64,000 nt of DNA from assembly GCF_015477775.1 (NCBI RefSeq), contig NZ_JADLQO010000011.1:228883-292882 (forward strand). Reading direction: 5' to 3'. Origin of the DNA: Nocardia abscessus. GTDB taxonomy: Bacteria > Actinomycetota > Actinomycetes > Mycobacteriales > Mycobacteriaceae. Positions 8,017 to 15,178 of the stretch are shown piece after piece. The notes below the pieces were generated by a model. It had not been told where the DNA came from and did not search any database. It worked only from the letters and a program-made list of their open reading frames with translations. Numbering within the stretch: position 1 is the first letter of the stretch; the number at the start of each line of letters is the position of its first letter. Made by a program: the position numbers and the translations under genes.

Positions 8017-9324
8017 GTGCGCGGGCTGTCGTCGGTATCGAGGCTGTGGTTGGTGTGGGTGGTCACCCGGATGTTGATGGTGGTGTTCACCGGAGTGACG
8101 GTCCTGCCGCACAGCATCTGGGATGCCTCGGCCGCGGACTTGACCCTGTACCGCGGATGGGCCGAGTTCATCGTGTACCAGAACGCTTTCCCGCTGGACG
8201 ACGAGCGGTGGCAGTACCCGCCCGGAGCGGGTGCATTGCTGGTGGCGCCCTGGCTGCTCGGCGGCGGGCTCGGCTACAACTGGATATTCTTCGCGCTGGT
8301 CGCCGCGGCGGACGCGGCCGTACTGGGCTTGCTGATCCGGGCCGCCCGGCGCGACGGCTGGGAGACAGCGCAGGCCGGTCCGTGGCTGTGGACGGTGGGG
8401 GTGGCATTGCTGGGCCGGGTCTGTTACGGCCGATTCGATCTGATCGTGGCCGCCACCGCGGTCGCGGCGCTGCTGTGGTCGATGCGCCGTCCGGCGGCGG
8501 CCGGTGCGGCCGCTGCCGCGGGGGCGTTGCTCAAACTGTGGCCGGTGGTGGTCGTGCTGGGGTTGCGTCGGCGAGCACTGTGGCGGATGAGCGCCGTGAT
8601 GGCGTGTGTCGGTGCGACGGCGACCATGGTATTGACAGCGCTGGGTCCGGGTGCGTGGTCTTTCCTGCGGTTCCAGTCCCAGCGTGGGTTGCAGATCGAA
8701 TCACCCGCTGCCACACCGCTGTTGATCGCTCGGTTGGTGAACGGCGGCTGGACCATCGTGCATCGTTACGGGGCCGAGGAGTTGTCCGGGCCCGCGGTGT
8801 CCGCCGTGGCCCGGGGATGCGTGGCGGCCACGGTCCTCGGCGGCGCGGTGTTGCTGGTCATCTGGTGGCGCATGCGGCCACCGGCCGCGGATCTGGTACT
8901 GGCCGCGGCGCTGCTCGCGTTGGCGACCAGCAGGGTACTCAGCCCGCAATACCTGGTGTGGGCAGTGGCGGTGGCCTCTGTCTGCGCGCTCGACTCGCAT
9001 ACCACGCAGCGGCCCGTGCTGGGACTGGTACTGGCGACAGCGCTGGTGAGTCAGGTGGAATTCCCGTTCCTCTACGACCGGGTGGCCACCGGAAGCTGGC
9101 CTGGGGTAATCGTTCTGACCGTGCGCAATGGAATGCTGCTCTGGGCGACGGTGTGGTCGGTTGTGCTGCTGTGCCGCCACAGGTCTCGAACCTCTCGCGC
9201 ATACGCGGAAATGCCGAATGCCGACCAGACGCGCCCGGGATCGCGGGGCCATGCGTTGTTCTCGGCGTCGAGGATCGTCTCGGCGACTTCGGCGACGACC
9301 ACGGCGCGGGCCACGACCTTGTAG
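8017..9324 (+). CDS. GT-C fold polyprenol-dependent glycosyltransferase, GT87-like
   Basis: A multi-spanning membrane protein of about 435 residues with roughly ten hydrophobic segments. The first outer loop holds an acidic motif ('IWDASAADLTLYRGWAEFI') followed by 'WQYPPGAG', the layout of actinobacterial GT87 mannosyltransferases that use polyprenyl-phosphate sugars in the envelope. GTG 8017 is preferred over ATG 7930: TAGGCT at 8003-8008 followed by 8 nt fits a leaderless promoter, and hydrophobic sequence starts soon after. The last about 50 residues (after 'LLCRHRSR') are Ser/Thr/Ala-rich and unlike the family. That part runs across a minus-strand coding remnant, so the natural C-terminus has probably been replaced. 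Confidence 0.75.
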   Translation: MRGLSSVSRLWLVWVVTRMLMVVFTGVTVLPHSIWDASAADLTLYRGWAEFIVYQNAFPLDDERWQYPPGAGALLVAPWLLGGGLGYNWIFFALVAAADAAVLGLLIRAARRDGWETAQAGPWLWTVGVALLGRVCYGRFDLIVAATAVAALLWSMRRPAAAGAAAAAGALLKLWPVVVVLGLRRRALWRMSAVMACVGATATMVLTALGPGAWSFLRFQSQRGLQIESPAATPLLIARLVNGGWTIVHRYGAEELSGPAVSAVARGCVAATVLGGAVLLVIWWRMRPPAADLVLAAALLALATSRVLSPQYLVWAVAVASVCALDSHTTQRPVLGLVLATALVSQVEFPFLYDRVATGSWPGVIVLTVRNGMLLWATVWSVVLLCRHRSRTSRAYAEMPNADQTRPGSRGHALFSASRIVSATSATTTARATTL

Positions 9325-9437
9325 CGGGGTGCGTCGGCTGGGTGGCCTCCGACGTGGACGGCGGCGAATCGACGCAGGAAAGCCCAGGACTCGGCGCGGG
9401 TGGCGGAATCGGGCGGGATCGAATCCCTCAGCCCGAG
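9072..9437 (-). pseudogene. Minus-strand coding remnant overlapping glycosyltransferase tail
   Basis: Reading leftwards from the stop triplet at 9438-9440, an open frame encodes an orderly, protein-like segment ('ESWAFLRRFAAVHVGG', 'ARAVVVAEVAETILDAENN', 'PGRVWSAFGISAYAREVRD'). After about 9165 it degenerates into the antisense of the glycosyltransferase. Its strong G/C third positions and helix-forming composition look like a real coding fragment without a start or natural end. I do not recognise the family. It suggests a deletion fused the end of the glycosyltransferase to the tail of an oppositely oriented gene. Confidence 0.4.
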
Positions 9438-9623
9438 TCATCGCGGCGCGACGTTGACGCGCCTCGGTAGGAGCCCGACAATCCCGGGGGGATCCGAGCA
9501 TCGACCAACCGCGCCGGTGTGGCAACGGTCCGCGATGGGAGGGGGCGTGACAGTGGCACGAGTACAATTCCGTCCGGCGACACGCCGAGTGGAGCGTCGG
9601 CCGGTCGAGGCTGGGTCGGGTTC

Positions 9624-10323
9624 CTAGTTGCCGGGTGAGGTGACCGAGGCGTTGCGTGCGCCGGATTCCGGTGCACGCCAGGCGAACCAGTCCGGGAAGC
9701 CGGTGACGAGTTCGGGCCCCCGTCGACATTGACCCGGCCCGAGCCCAGGGCGGTGGCGATAGTCGAGGTCCCCGCCACCAATCGGTGCAACTCCGCCAGA
9801 TCGGTGGTGACCCAGACGTCGGTGTCGTATCCGGGGTGCCGATGGCAGGCGCTGGCTTCTTCGGGCGCGAGTACGAGCCAGGCGCGTTCCTCGCCCGCAT
9901 CGTGCAGAACGAACTCGACGACCACGCGGCGAGCGGGCAGCCGGTCGCGGCGCACGAACTGCCGCAGCCGCCACAGCGCCCGGGCGGTGTCGAGTTGCTC
10001 GCGTTCGGGGTCGCCGAAGCACCAGCGACGCGCCCAATCCCCGAACTGCCGCACCAGGGGTTCCAAGGCAGCCCCGGCGGGTGTGAGCCGGTACTCGGGC
10101 CGGTCCTCCTCGTCGGGTACGCGTGCCACCAACCCGTTGACCTGCAGCCGGCGCAGTCGTGCCGACAGCAACGTTCGGCTGATCCCTGGCAAGCCGCGAT
10201 GGATGTCGTTGCACCGGCGCGAGCCGAGCAGCAGTTCACGCACCAGCAGAGCAGAAGTGTCCACCGGTCGCCGATCACGTCGACCCCCGCCGACACCGGG
10301 CAGTATTCGATTCCCTGTCGCAT
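9624..10323 (-). pseudogene. HxlR-type regulator with SCP2-like domain, frameshifted
   Basis: The family pattern is spread over three reading frames. From ATG 10323 the N-terminus reads 'YCPVSAGVDVIGDRWTLLL'; near 10245-10262 the frame changes and continues 'LVRELLLGSRRCNDIHRGL' through the winged helix and an SCP2-like C-terminal part ('VVVEFVLHDAGEERAWLVL', 'DVWVTTDLAELHRLVAG'). At about 9717-9725, in a GGGGGCCC run one G short, it changes again to 'ELVTGFPDWFAWRAPESG'. With both shifts repaired the protein would be a complete HxlR-SCP2 regulator of about 230 residues. Either the gene is decaying or two indel errors exist in the sequence. Confidence 0.7.
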
Positions 10324-10344
10324 GCGCCTACCCCAGTCCGATCT

Positions 10345-10524
10345 TTGGACCGGCCACTCAAGCTACTGCTCCGGCAAGCTGACTACATCGATGAGGACAC
10401 CGTCCTGGTTCACGACCTGCTGCACGAGCGGCGTGACGATACCTGGACCCTGACGACCGGCCGCTACCCCAAACTCCGGCTGCCGCACCGGTGGTGGCCG
10501 CTCAGTGCCGCACGGCGGGCCTGA
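10345..10524 (+). other. Short open frame, possible gene fragment
   Basis: An open stretch of 59 codons from TTG 10345 encodes a charged, well-ordered peptide ('ADYIDEDTVLVHDLLHERR', 'GRYPKLRLPHRWWPLS'). No ribosome site is seen before the TTG and the frame stays open further left through the start of the HxlR pseudogene. It looks more like the C-terminal remnant of a longer gene than an independent small gene. I do not recognise a family. From 10525 to 10749 no gene is supported. Confidence 0.3.
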
Positions 10525-10749
10525 GCATCGTCCACGACGACATCGGTCCCGGCGGCCTGCGAGTTCTCCATGCCGTCAAGCAGCCCTGACCCGTTGTCCA
10601 GACGGCTGAGACACCTACAGCGCTGCGCGCAGCCAGCCGGTGAGGTCTCGGGTCAACCGGGACAGGGCCGGATTCGACGGCTGCTGCCAGGTAGACCAGT
10701 CCACGTCGGGTACCGGGGAACCGGCAGTCTGGCATGCGGCGCCACCGAA

Positions 10750-11466
10750 CTACGACTTCGGTGGTGTCGTCGCCGTGCATGCTCTCGTGACGACCTCTAC
10801 CCACACCTGCGGATCGGTCGACCACAGGTTGTGCGCGACTCCGGGTACCTCCTCGAACCTGCCGTGCGGGACCAAGGCGGCGAGCTGCCGCAGTGGCCAG
10901 GACGGGCGGATGTCGTGCTGCGGGGCGATGAACGTCATGGCGACGTCGGAGTCGGCCAGTCGGCGGAGCACGTCGGGTTCGTGGATCCACTGCACGAACG
11001 ACGCGCCCAGTGCGGCGTGAACGTCCGCTGCCCAAGCGATCTCGACGTCGGTTTCCAGGTGCCGCGAGGACTCGTACGCCTGGGACCAGGTGCGGTCCTT
11101 GTGGAGTCCGTGTCCTGCCACGCCGACCACGGATCCGACTCGGTCGGGATGATCCAACGCGTAACGCACCGCCAGGTCCGAGCCCCAAGAATGGCCGAGC
11201 ACCACCCAGCTGTCGATCCCCCCGGCTCGCCGCACCGCTTCGAGATCGGCGACTGCCCGACCGAGGTCGTGCGGCCCGCCGCCGGAGCGTCCGACACCTC
11301 TCGGTTCCGGGTACCAGGCCCGCATTCCGCGAGGTGCCAGCCGGTCATCCTCGAGGTAGTGGACGCAGCCCGGTCCACCCGACAGAACCACGACATCCGG
11401 CCCCTGTCCCGTGACACCGACGTGCAGCAAAGTCCCGTCATCGGCGGGCACCATCATCGATCGCAT
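10750..11466 (-). CDS. Alpha/beta hydrolase, proline-iminopeptidase-like
   Basis: A 238-residue alpha/beta-hydrolase. The oxyanion region is 'VVLSGGPGCVHYL' (the HGGPG-like motif of proline iminopeptidases), the nucleophile elbow is 'GHSWGSDLA' with Ser, the acid is probably Asp in 'APQHDIRPSW' and the His is in 'GVAHNLWS'. 'YPEPRGVGRS' corresponds to the DQRGxGxS motif. It lacks part of the usual cap domain, being about 60 residues shorter than full iminopeptidases. ATG codons at 11466, 11457 and 11454 are possible starts. Cytosolic peptidase or esterase; the substrate is unknown. Confidence 0.8.
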   Translation of the reverse strand: MRSMMVPADDGTLLHVGVTGQGPDVVVLSGGPGCVHYLEDDRLAPRGMRAWYPEPRGVGRSGGGPHDLGRAVADLEAVRRAGGIDSWVVLGHSWGSDLAVRYALDHPDRVGSVVGVAGHGLHKDRTWSQAYESSRHLETDVEIAWAADVHAALGASFVQWIHEPDVLRRLADSDVAMTFIAPQHDIRPSWPLRQLAALVPHGRFEEVPGVAHNLWSTDPQVWVEVVTRACTATTPPKS

Positions 11467-11544
11467 TTCACCCTCTGGTCGCAGTGAAGCCGAGTTGGTT
11501 CTGCGGAGTCGACCAGCACCTTCCCGGACGGCGCAGGGCGCCGG

Positions 11545-11979
11545 TCACAGCTGCACAGCAGCGGATACCATCCAAATCCCCAGCGCCAGTACGCAGAATA
11601 CCGAGCCGGTGATCGCCACTGCCTTGCCTCTGCGTGCCCCGGTGCAGCCGACAATGCCGAAGACGAGTCCGGGCAGCGCGAACACATATGCCCCGTACTG
11701 CCGAACCTCCGATAGGTCGATCGGGAGAAAGGGGACGACCAACGCGGCAACACCGAGAATCAAGGCGATCACGGCGAACCCGAATCCCTTGGAGGGCACC
11801 ACGGAAGCGTTCGGCGGATGCTGGGGCCACGCTGAGGGCGAACCGTCGTGGAACTGTGGCGGCTGATTCGAGGGCCGCCCGAATTGGTCCAGCTGCGGCG
11901 GTTGCCGACTCGGCAGGGGTGGTGGGCTCGACGGACGCGGCCCGAAGCCGGGGCCGGGCACGTGTGGATCGTTCGGCAC
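11545..11979 (-). CDS. Small membrane protein with Pro-rich N-terminus (DUF4190-like)
   Basis: A 144-residue protein. Residues 1-60 are rich in Pro, Gln and Ser, typical of a disordered cytoplasmic arm. Residues about 68-144 hold two to three hydrophobic segments around 'LILGVAALVVPFLP' and 'LPGLVFGIVGCTGARRGKAVAITGSVFCVLALGIW', the repeated Gly-rich pattern of DUF4190-type proteins. The role is unknown. It lies upstream of, and in the same direction as, the hydrolase gene with a 78-bp gap. Confidence 0.7.
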   Translation of the reverse strand: MPNDPHVPGPGFGPRPSSPPPLPSRQPPQLDQFGRPSNQPPQFHDGSPSAWPQHPPNASVVPSKGFGFAVIALILGVAALVVPFLPIDLSEVRQYGAYVFALPGLVFGIVGCTGARRGKAVAITGSVFCVLALGIWMVSAAVQL

Positions 11980-12031
11980 CGACCGAGCATATCGGTGATA
12001 CGGCCGCCGAACCCGAATCCCGCTGCATCAA

Positions 12032-12163
12032 TCACAGGGCGAGATGCAGGCCGAAGGTGACGTCGCCGGTGGTGACGAGATCGCCGTCGTCCACGACCCG
12101 AGCCCTGGTGATCACGCCGCCCTCCCGCGCCAGTTGCCCGATGCCTGGGTACTCTCCAGATCG
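12032..12163 (-). pseudogene. C-terminal fragment of a DJ-1/PfpI family protein
   Basis: The minus-strand frame that ends at the stop triplet 12032-12034 reads 'REGGVITRARVVDDGDLVT' then 'TTGDVTFGLHLAL'. That matches the C-terminal strand-turn-helix of DJ-1/PfpI proteins ('…DGxLVTaxGvTsGxdLAL'). The frame is open only back to a stop at 12164-12166, and no start or nucleophile elbow is present. It is a remnant of about 43 codons squeezed between two membrane-protein genes. Confidence 0.5.
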
Positions 12164-12165
12164 TT

Positions 12166-12810
12166 ATGGTGTCCGCTGTCCTTCTACTGACCGCCTGTAT
12201 CCAGCTGGCCTGCGTGTTCCTGTTGTGGGCTCGTACCACGCGCATCGCCCGGATCTGGTTGCTGGGCTTGGTGGGTATCGGACTGGCTTACGACTCGGCG
12301 GTCGTCGGGCTCGGAGCGATGCTGGGGGAGGGGCCGTTGCTGCACGCCTCGAGTTTCGGCCGATTCGTCGGCCACGCCCTGTTGACTCCGCTGCTGGTCC
12401 TCTGGGCGGCCGACCGCACCGGCGCGAGTCCGCGGTGGCGCCGGTCGGCGTTGGCGCTCACCCTGGCATTGGTGGCATGGGGCGTGCTCGCGGAACTGCC
12501 TCACCTGCGACTCGTACCTCGCCGGTTCGCCGACACCCTTCGTTATACGGCCGAATCCCCTGCCCCTCCGGTACCCGCGCTCGTGGTGACCGCCGTGTTG
12601 ATGGCCGCCGGAATCGTGTTGTGGCGCAGGGAAGGCCGCCGGTCGCCGTTGCTCGGAACCGTGCTGCTGCTGCTCGCGTCCGCGGCGGCCGTGGCCGTTG
12701 CGCCGCTCGGCAATGTCGGTGAGGCTGTGCTGCTCGCCGCGCTCACCGGCGCAGAAGTGCAGGGCTTGTCGAGAAAACCCGGTGCGAAGTCGACCGAATA
12801 CCGGAAATGA
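12166..12810 (+). CDS. Integral membrane protein, unknown function
   Basis: A 214-residue protein with six or seven hydrophobic segments (about residues 3-20, 28-48, 66-84, 92-110, 138-155, 163-180 and 184-200). Short Arg-rich inner loops ('ARTTRIAR', 'SPRWRRS', 'RREGRRS') lie between them. No named domain is recognised. TACTCT at 12150-12155, 10 nt before the ATG, may be a -10 box giving a very short 5' leader; no Shine-Dalgarno site is visible. It is followed by a hairpin and is convergent with the CMD gene. Confidence 0.7.
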   Translation: MVSAVLLLTACIQLACVFLLWARTTRIARIWLLGLVGIGLAYDSAVVGLGAMLGEGPLLHASSFGRFVGHALLTPLLVLWAADRTGASPRWRRSALALTLALVAWGVLAELPHLRLVPRRFADTLRYTAESPAPPVPALVVTAVLMAAGIVLWRREGRRSPLLGTVLLLLASAAAVAVAPLGNVGEAVLLAALTGAEVQGLSRKPGAKSTEYRK

Positions 12811-12836
12811 CGCGCTACTGCCGTTTCGAGTCGGCT

Positions 12837-12853
12837 ACCACGGACGCCGTGGT
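12837..12853. terminator. Short perfect hairpin between convergent genes
   Basis: ACCACGG (12837-12843) pairs with CCGTGGT (12847-12853) across a 3-nt loop, between the stops of the membrane gene and the convergent CMD gene. It could serve both directions. Confidence 0.45.
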
Positions 12854-12894
12854 GACTAGGTCGGTCACGCTCACGGGTGTCGGTACCCCTGCCG

Positions 12895-13464
12895 TCACTC
12901 CCGGGCGGGAAAGCGGCGGGCCCACGGTTCGTGTTCGATGCGCGCGCTGGTGATCACGGTGCTGAGCAGGCGATACCAACCTGCCGTGATGATCAGCTCG
13001 AGGATCTGGTCGTTCGCGTAGCGTTCGGCCAGTAGCGACCAGACTTCGTCGGAGATGTCGGCGGCGTCGTAGAGTTCGTCCGTCATGCGCACAAGGACGG
13101 TGTCCGCCTCGGTCCATGCGGGATCGTCGGCGGGCCCGGTTGCGGCAGCGTCGATTTGGGCGGTGGTCAGACCGACCTCGGGCCCTTGGATCACGGCGTG
13201 GACGCCCCATTCGTACTCCGCGTCCGCTCTGGCGCAGGTGCGGTGGATGACGATCTCGCGATCACGCGGGGGCACCCGGCCGTGGCCGAGGATGCCTGCC
13301 CCGAGTGGACGCATCCGCGAGAAGAGCTCATCGTGCACGGCCAGGGTTCGGAACAGAATCAGCGGATCGAGCGCGGTCTCCTTCGGCATCCACTTTCGCA
13401 GTTGGGCGTCGATCTCCGGTGCGTATGGCGGGTGGAGTGGGGCGATGCGCGGTGCGGTGGTCAT
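12895..13464 (-). CDS. Carboxymuconolactone decarboxylase (CMD/AhpD-like) family protein
   Basis: A 189-residue protein of the AhpD-like fold. The core helices carry 'RTLAVHDELFSRMRPLGAGI' and 'RVPPRDREIVIHRTCARADAEYEWGVHAVI'. This is the CMD signature, where a Cys near 'IHRTCA' and the Glu/His (E-x-x-x-x-H) act in proton transfer or redox. The usual CxxC pair is reduced to one Cys, favouring an isomerase- or lactone-type activity over peroxidase support. ATG 13464 is preferred over upstream in-frame starts because the conserved N-terminus begins here. It is divergent from an HxlR regulator whose promoter region it shares. Confidence 0.8.
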   Translation of the reverse strand: MTTAPRIAPLHPPYAPEIDAQLRKWMPKETALDPLILFRTLAVHDELFSRMRPLGAGILGHGRVPPRDREIVIHRTCARADAEYEWGVHAVIQGPEVGLTTAQIDAAATGPADDPAWTEADTVLVRMTDELYDAADISDEVWSLLAERYANDQILELIITAGWYRLLSTVITSARIEHEPWARRFPARE

Positions 13465-13522
13465 CGGTGAGAACCTCGTGCTTCGGTCGAGCCGGCGAAC
13501 CGTTTTGCTAAGATCGCCCGGT

Positions 13523-13536
13523 TGCTTCGAAAAGCA
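13523..13536. promoter_or_regulatory. Inverted repeat between divergent CMD and HxlR genes
   Basis: TGCTT (13523-13527) and AAGCA (13532-13536) form a 5-bp dyad around CGAA, 19 bp before the HxlR start. It is a candidate operator for that regulator controlling itself and the CMD gene. Confidence 0.35.
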
Positions 13537-13554
13537 GAGCAAGGACGCACTCGA

Positions 13555-13902
13555 ATGGTAGCTTCGGAATTCGAAGCGGACAAGCCTCCCTCGGTCGGTG
13601 AACCCGTCCGAGGGTCCCGCTCCGGCCGCCCGATCATGGTGCTGCTGGATCTGCTGGGCAGGCGCTGGGCCCTGCGCGTGCTGTGGGAACTGCGCGACGG
13701 CGCGAGCGCAACCTTCCGTGAGTTGCAAACCCGGACGGGTGGAGTGTCCGCCAGCGTTCTCAACGATCGGCTACGGGAGCTCCGGGCGGCCGGCATCGTG
13801 GAGACCGATGCCGATGGTTACCGGCTGAGCTCCGATGGCCGCGACCTACTCGCGTCCCTTGCGCCACTGCAGGTTTGGGCCCAGCGCTGGGGTGACTCCT
13901 AG
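13555..13902 (+). CDS. HxlR family winged-helix regulator
   Basis: A 115-residue protein. 'IMVLLDLLGRRWALRVLWELRDG' is the first helix pair of HxlR regulators, followed by 'TFRELQTRTGGVSASVLNDRLREL' (recognition helix) and a short wing 'VETDADGYRLSSDG'. HxlR proteins often sense reactive carbonyl or quinone compounds, but the typical N-terminal Cys is absent here. AAGGA at 13541-13545 supports ATG 13555 over ATG 13522. It probably controls the divergent CMD-family gene. Confidence 0.8.
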   Translation: MVASEFEADKPPSVGEPVRGSRSGRPIMVLLDLLGRRWALRVLWELRDGASATFRELQTRTGGVSASVLNDRLRELRAAGIVETDADGYRLSSDGRDLLASLAPLQVWAQRWGDS

Positions 13903-14250
13903 GCGTGTGACGGGCAACCCCGCCGTGCTGATCAGTCGCGGCAGGGCGCAAGTGTGAGCTCGTCGGCGGCATTCGATCGGACGCGGCACGCTGCCCGGCT
14001 CGACGTTCCGACGTCGGCGGCTGTGGGGATGTGGAAGGCGGTTGCCCCATGCGGGTCGGCGGCAGCGCAGTCGAGATGGTGGCGGCACCTGACTCCGGCG
14101 ATGTGTCCGCCGAGTGTGCTCATGCGGCCTGCGCATCGACCAGTTGTAGTCCGGGTAGCGGGCGCTCTTCCCATCTGCCTCATACGCGCTGTTCGGTGCC
14201 CTTCGCGGTGGCTGCGGCGATCGTGTGGTTCCGACATTATCTGACTCGAG
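13903..14250. other. Intergenic stretch without a supported gene
   Basis: About 350 bp between the HxlR stop and the hsp20 control region. Open frames exist on both strands, but they are Arg/Ser/Pro/Cys-rich with no recognisable motif, and none has a ribosome site. I see no RNA gene or repeat here. Confidence 0.5.
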
Positions 14251-14252
14251 CA

Positions 14253-14279
14253 CTTGCACTCTTCTATGGAGAGTGCTAG
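14253..14279. promoter_or_regulatory. CIRCE element (HrcA operator)
   Basis: The left arm CTTGCACTC (14253-14261) and right arm GAGTGCTAG (14271-14279) flank exactly 9 nt, as in the CIRCE consensus TTAGCACTC-N9-GAGTGCTAA (7/9 and 8/9 matches). CIRCE binds the heat-shock repressor HrcA, whose gene is not in the window. Confidence 0.8.
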
Positions 14280-14286
14280 ATAATAT
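14254..14286 (+). promoter_or_regulatory. Promoter overlapping CIRCE upstream of hsp20
   Basis: TTGCAC (14254-14259) is a likely -35 box inside the left CIRCE arm. The -10 box is one of TAGATA (14277-14282), GATAAT (14279-14284) or TAATAT (14281-14286). HrcA bound to CIRCE would occlude the promoter. Confidence 0.55.
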
Positions 14287-14351
14287 CTGTGTCAGGTGGC
14301 ACAGATTAGCTGAAGTCACACGCGAGAGAAAGAGTGAGTGGAGGTGTCGAC

Positions 14352-14774
14352 ATGCTGATGCGTACCGATCCGTTCGGTGATCTGGATCGTTTGACGCAGC
14401 AGGTGTTCGGTGCGCCCGCCCGCCCGGCGGTGATGCCGATGGACGCCTGGCGAGACGGGGACGAGTTCTTCGTGGAGTTGGATCTGCCCGGAATCGACCC
14501 GGACTCGCTGGATCTGGATGTCGAACGCAATGTGGTCACCGTGCGAGCTTCGCGTCCGGAGCTGGACGCTGGGCGGTCGATGATCGCCGCGGAACGCGCC
14601 CGCGGTGTGTTCAGCCGCCGGCTGTTCCTGGGTGAGAACCTCGATACCGACCAGATCCGCGCCGACTACCGCGACGGGGTGCTGCGCTTGATCGTCCCGG
14701 TCGCGGAGAAGGCCAAACCCCGCAAGATCGAGATCGCCCGTCACGGCCACCAGCGCCAGGCGATCAACGCCTGA
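14352..14774 (+). CDS. Hsp20 / alpha-crystallin small heat-shock protein
   Basis: A 140-residue small heat-shock protein of the Hsp18 type. Its start 'MLMRTDPFGDLDRLTQQVFG' is typical of actinobacterial Hsp20. The alpha-crystallin domain (about residues 35-130) includes 'DAWRDGDEFFVELDLPGI', 'VTVRASRPE' and the C-terminal 'ADYRDGVLRLIVPVAEKAKPRKIEI', with the A-x-x-x-x-G-V-L motif. It acts as an ATP-independent holdase in the cytosol. GGAGG at 14340-14344, 7 nt before the ATG, sets the start. A CIRCE element upstream indicates heat regulation by HrcA. Confidence 0.95.
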   Translation: MLMRTDPFGDLDRLTQQVFGAPARPAVMPMDAWRDGDEFFVELDLPGIDPDSLDLDVERNVVTVRASRPELDAGRSMIAAERARGVFSRRLFLGENLDTDQIRADYRDGVLRLIVPVAEKAKPRKIEIARHGHQRQAINA

Positions 14775-14810
14775 GCCGTTCGGGCCGCGTTGCCCCCAGG
14801 AGGTCCGGTG

Positions 14811-15077
14811 ATGACCACCACAACCGGTATGGGCTCGCCCGAGGTGTCGTGGCTGGATGCCCGGCTGCTCGAGCTGGACCCCGACCTCGAGGAGTTGTTC
14901 GCCGAGGTCGACGACATCCTGTGCGAGGCAAGGGCGCGGTGGCGGCAACGCCCCGGCGAGGGGCTCAGCCGCGGTGGACCGGGATGGCGGCAGCCTCCCC
15001 GGTTACGGGGACGGCGCCCGCGACCGGTACCGGCTACCCAGCGCAGCCCACCCGCCCGCATGCCGTGCCGCTGGTAG
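14811..15077 (+). CDS. Small hypothetical protein downstream of hsp20
   Basis: An 88-residue protein with a perfect ribosome site (AGGAGG at 14798-14803, 7 nt before the ATG). Residues about 11-45 form an acidic amphipathic helix ('WLDARLLELDPDLEELFAEVD') and the remainder is Arg/Pro-rich and probably disordered. No family is recognised. It starts 36 bp after hsp20 and is probably co-transcribed, which hints at a stress-related role. Confidence 0.65.
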   Translation: MTTTTGMGSPEVSWLDARLLELDPDLEELFAEVDDILCEARARWRQRPGEGLSRGGPGWRQPPRLRGRRPRPVPATQRSPPARMPCRW

Positions 15078-15178
15078 CCCACCGCGCCGGACCCGGGTGG
15101 GCTCGGTCGGCATGGTCCTCCGGGCCCACCCGGCCTTTCCGCCGGAATACACATGATCACGTCCGAGGAGGAACCGCC

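Noticed and set aside
8701..10323. A 540-codon open frame on the minus strand
   Set aside because: Only its first about 25 codons match HxlR; the rest is Arg/Pro/Cys-rich antisense of the glycosyltransferase and of the true regulator frame.
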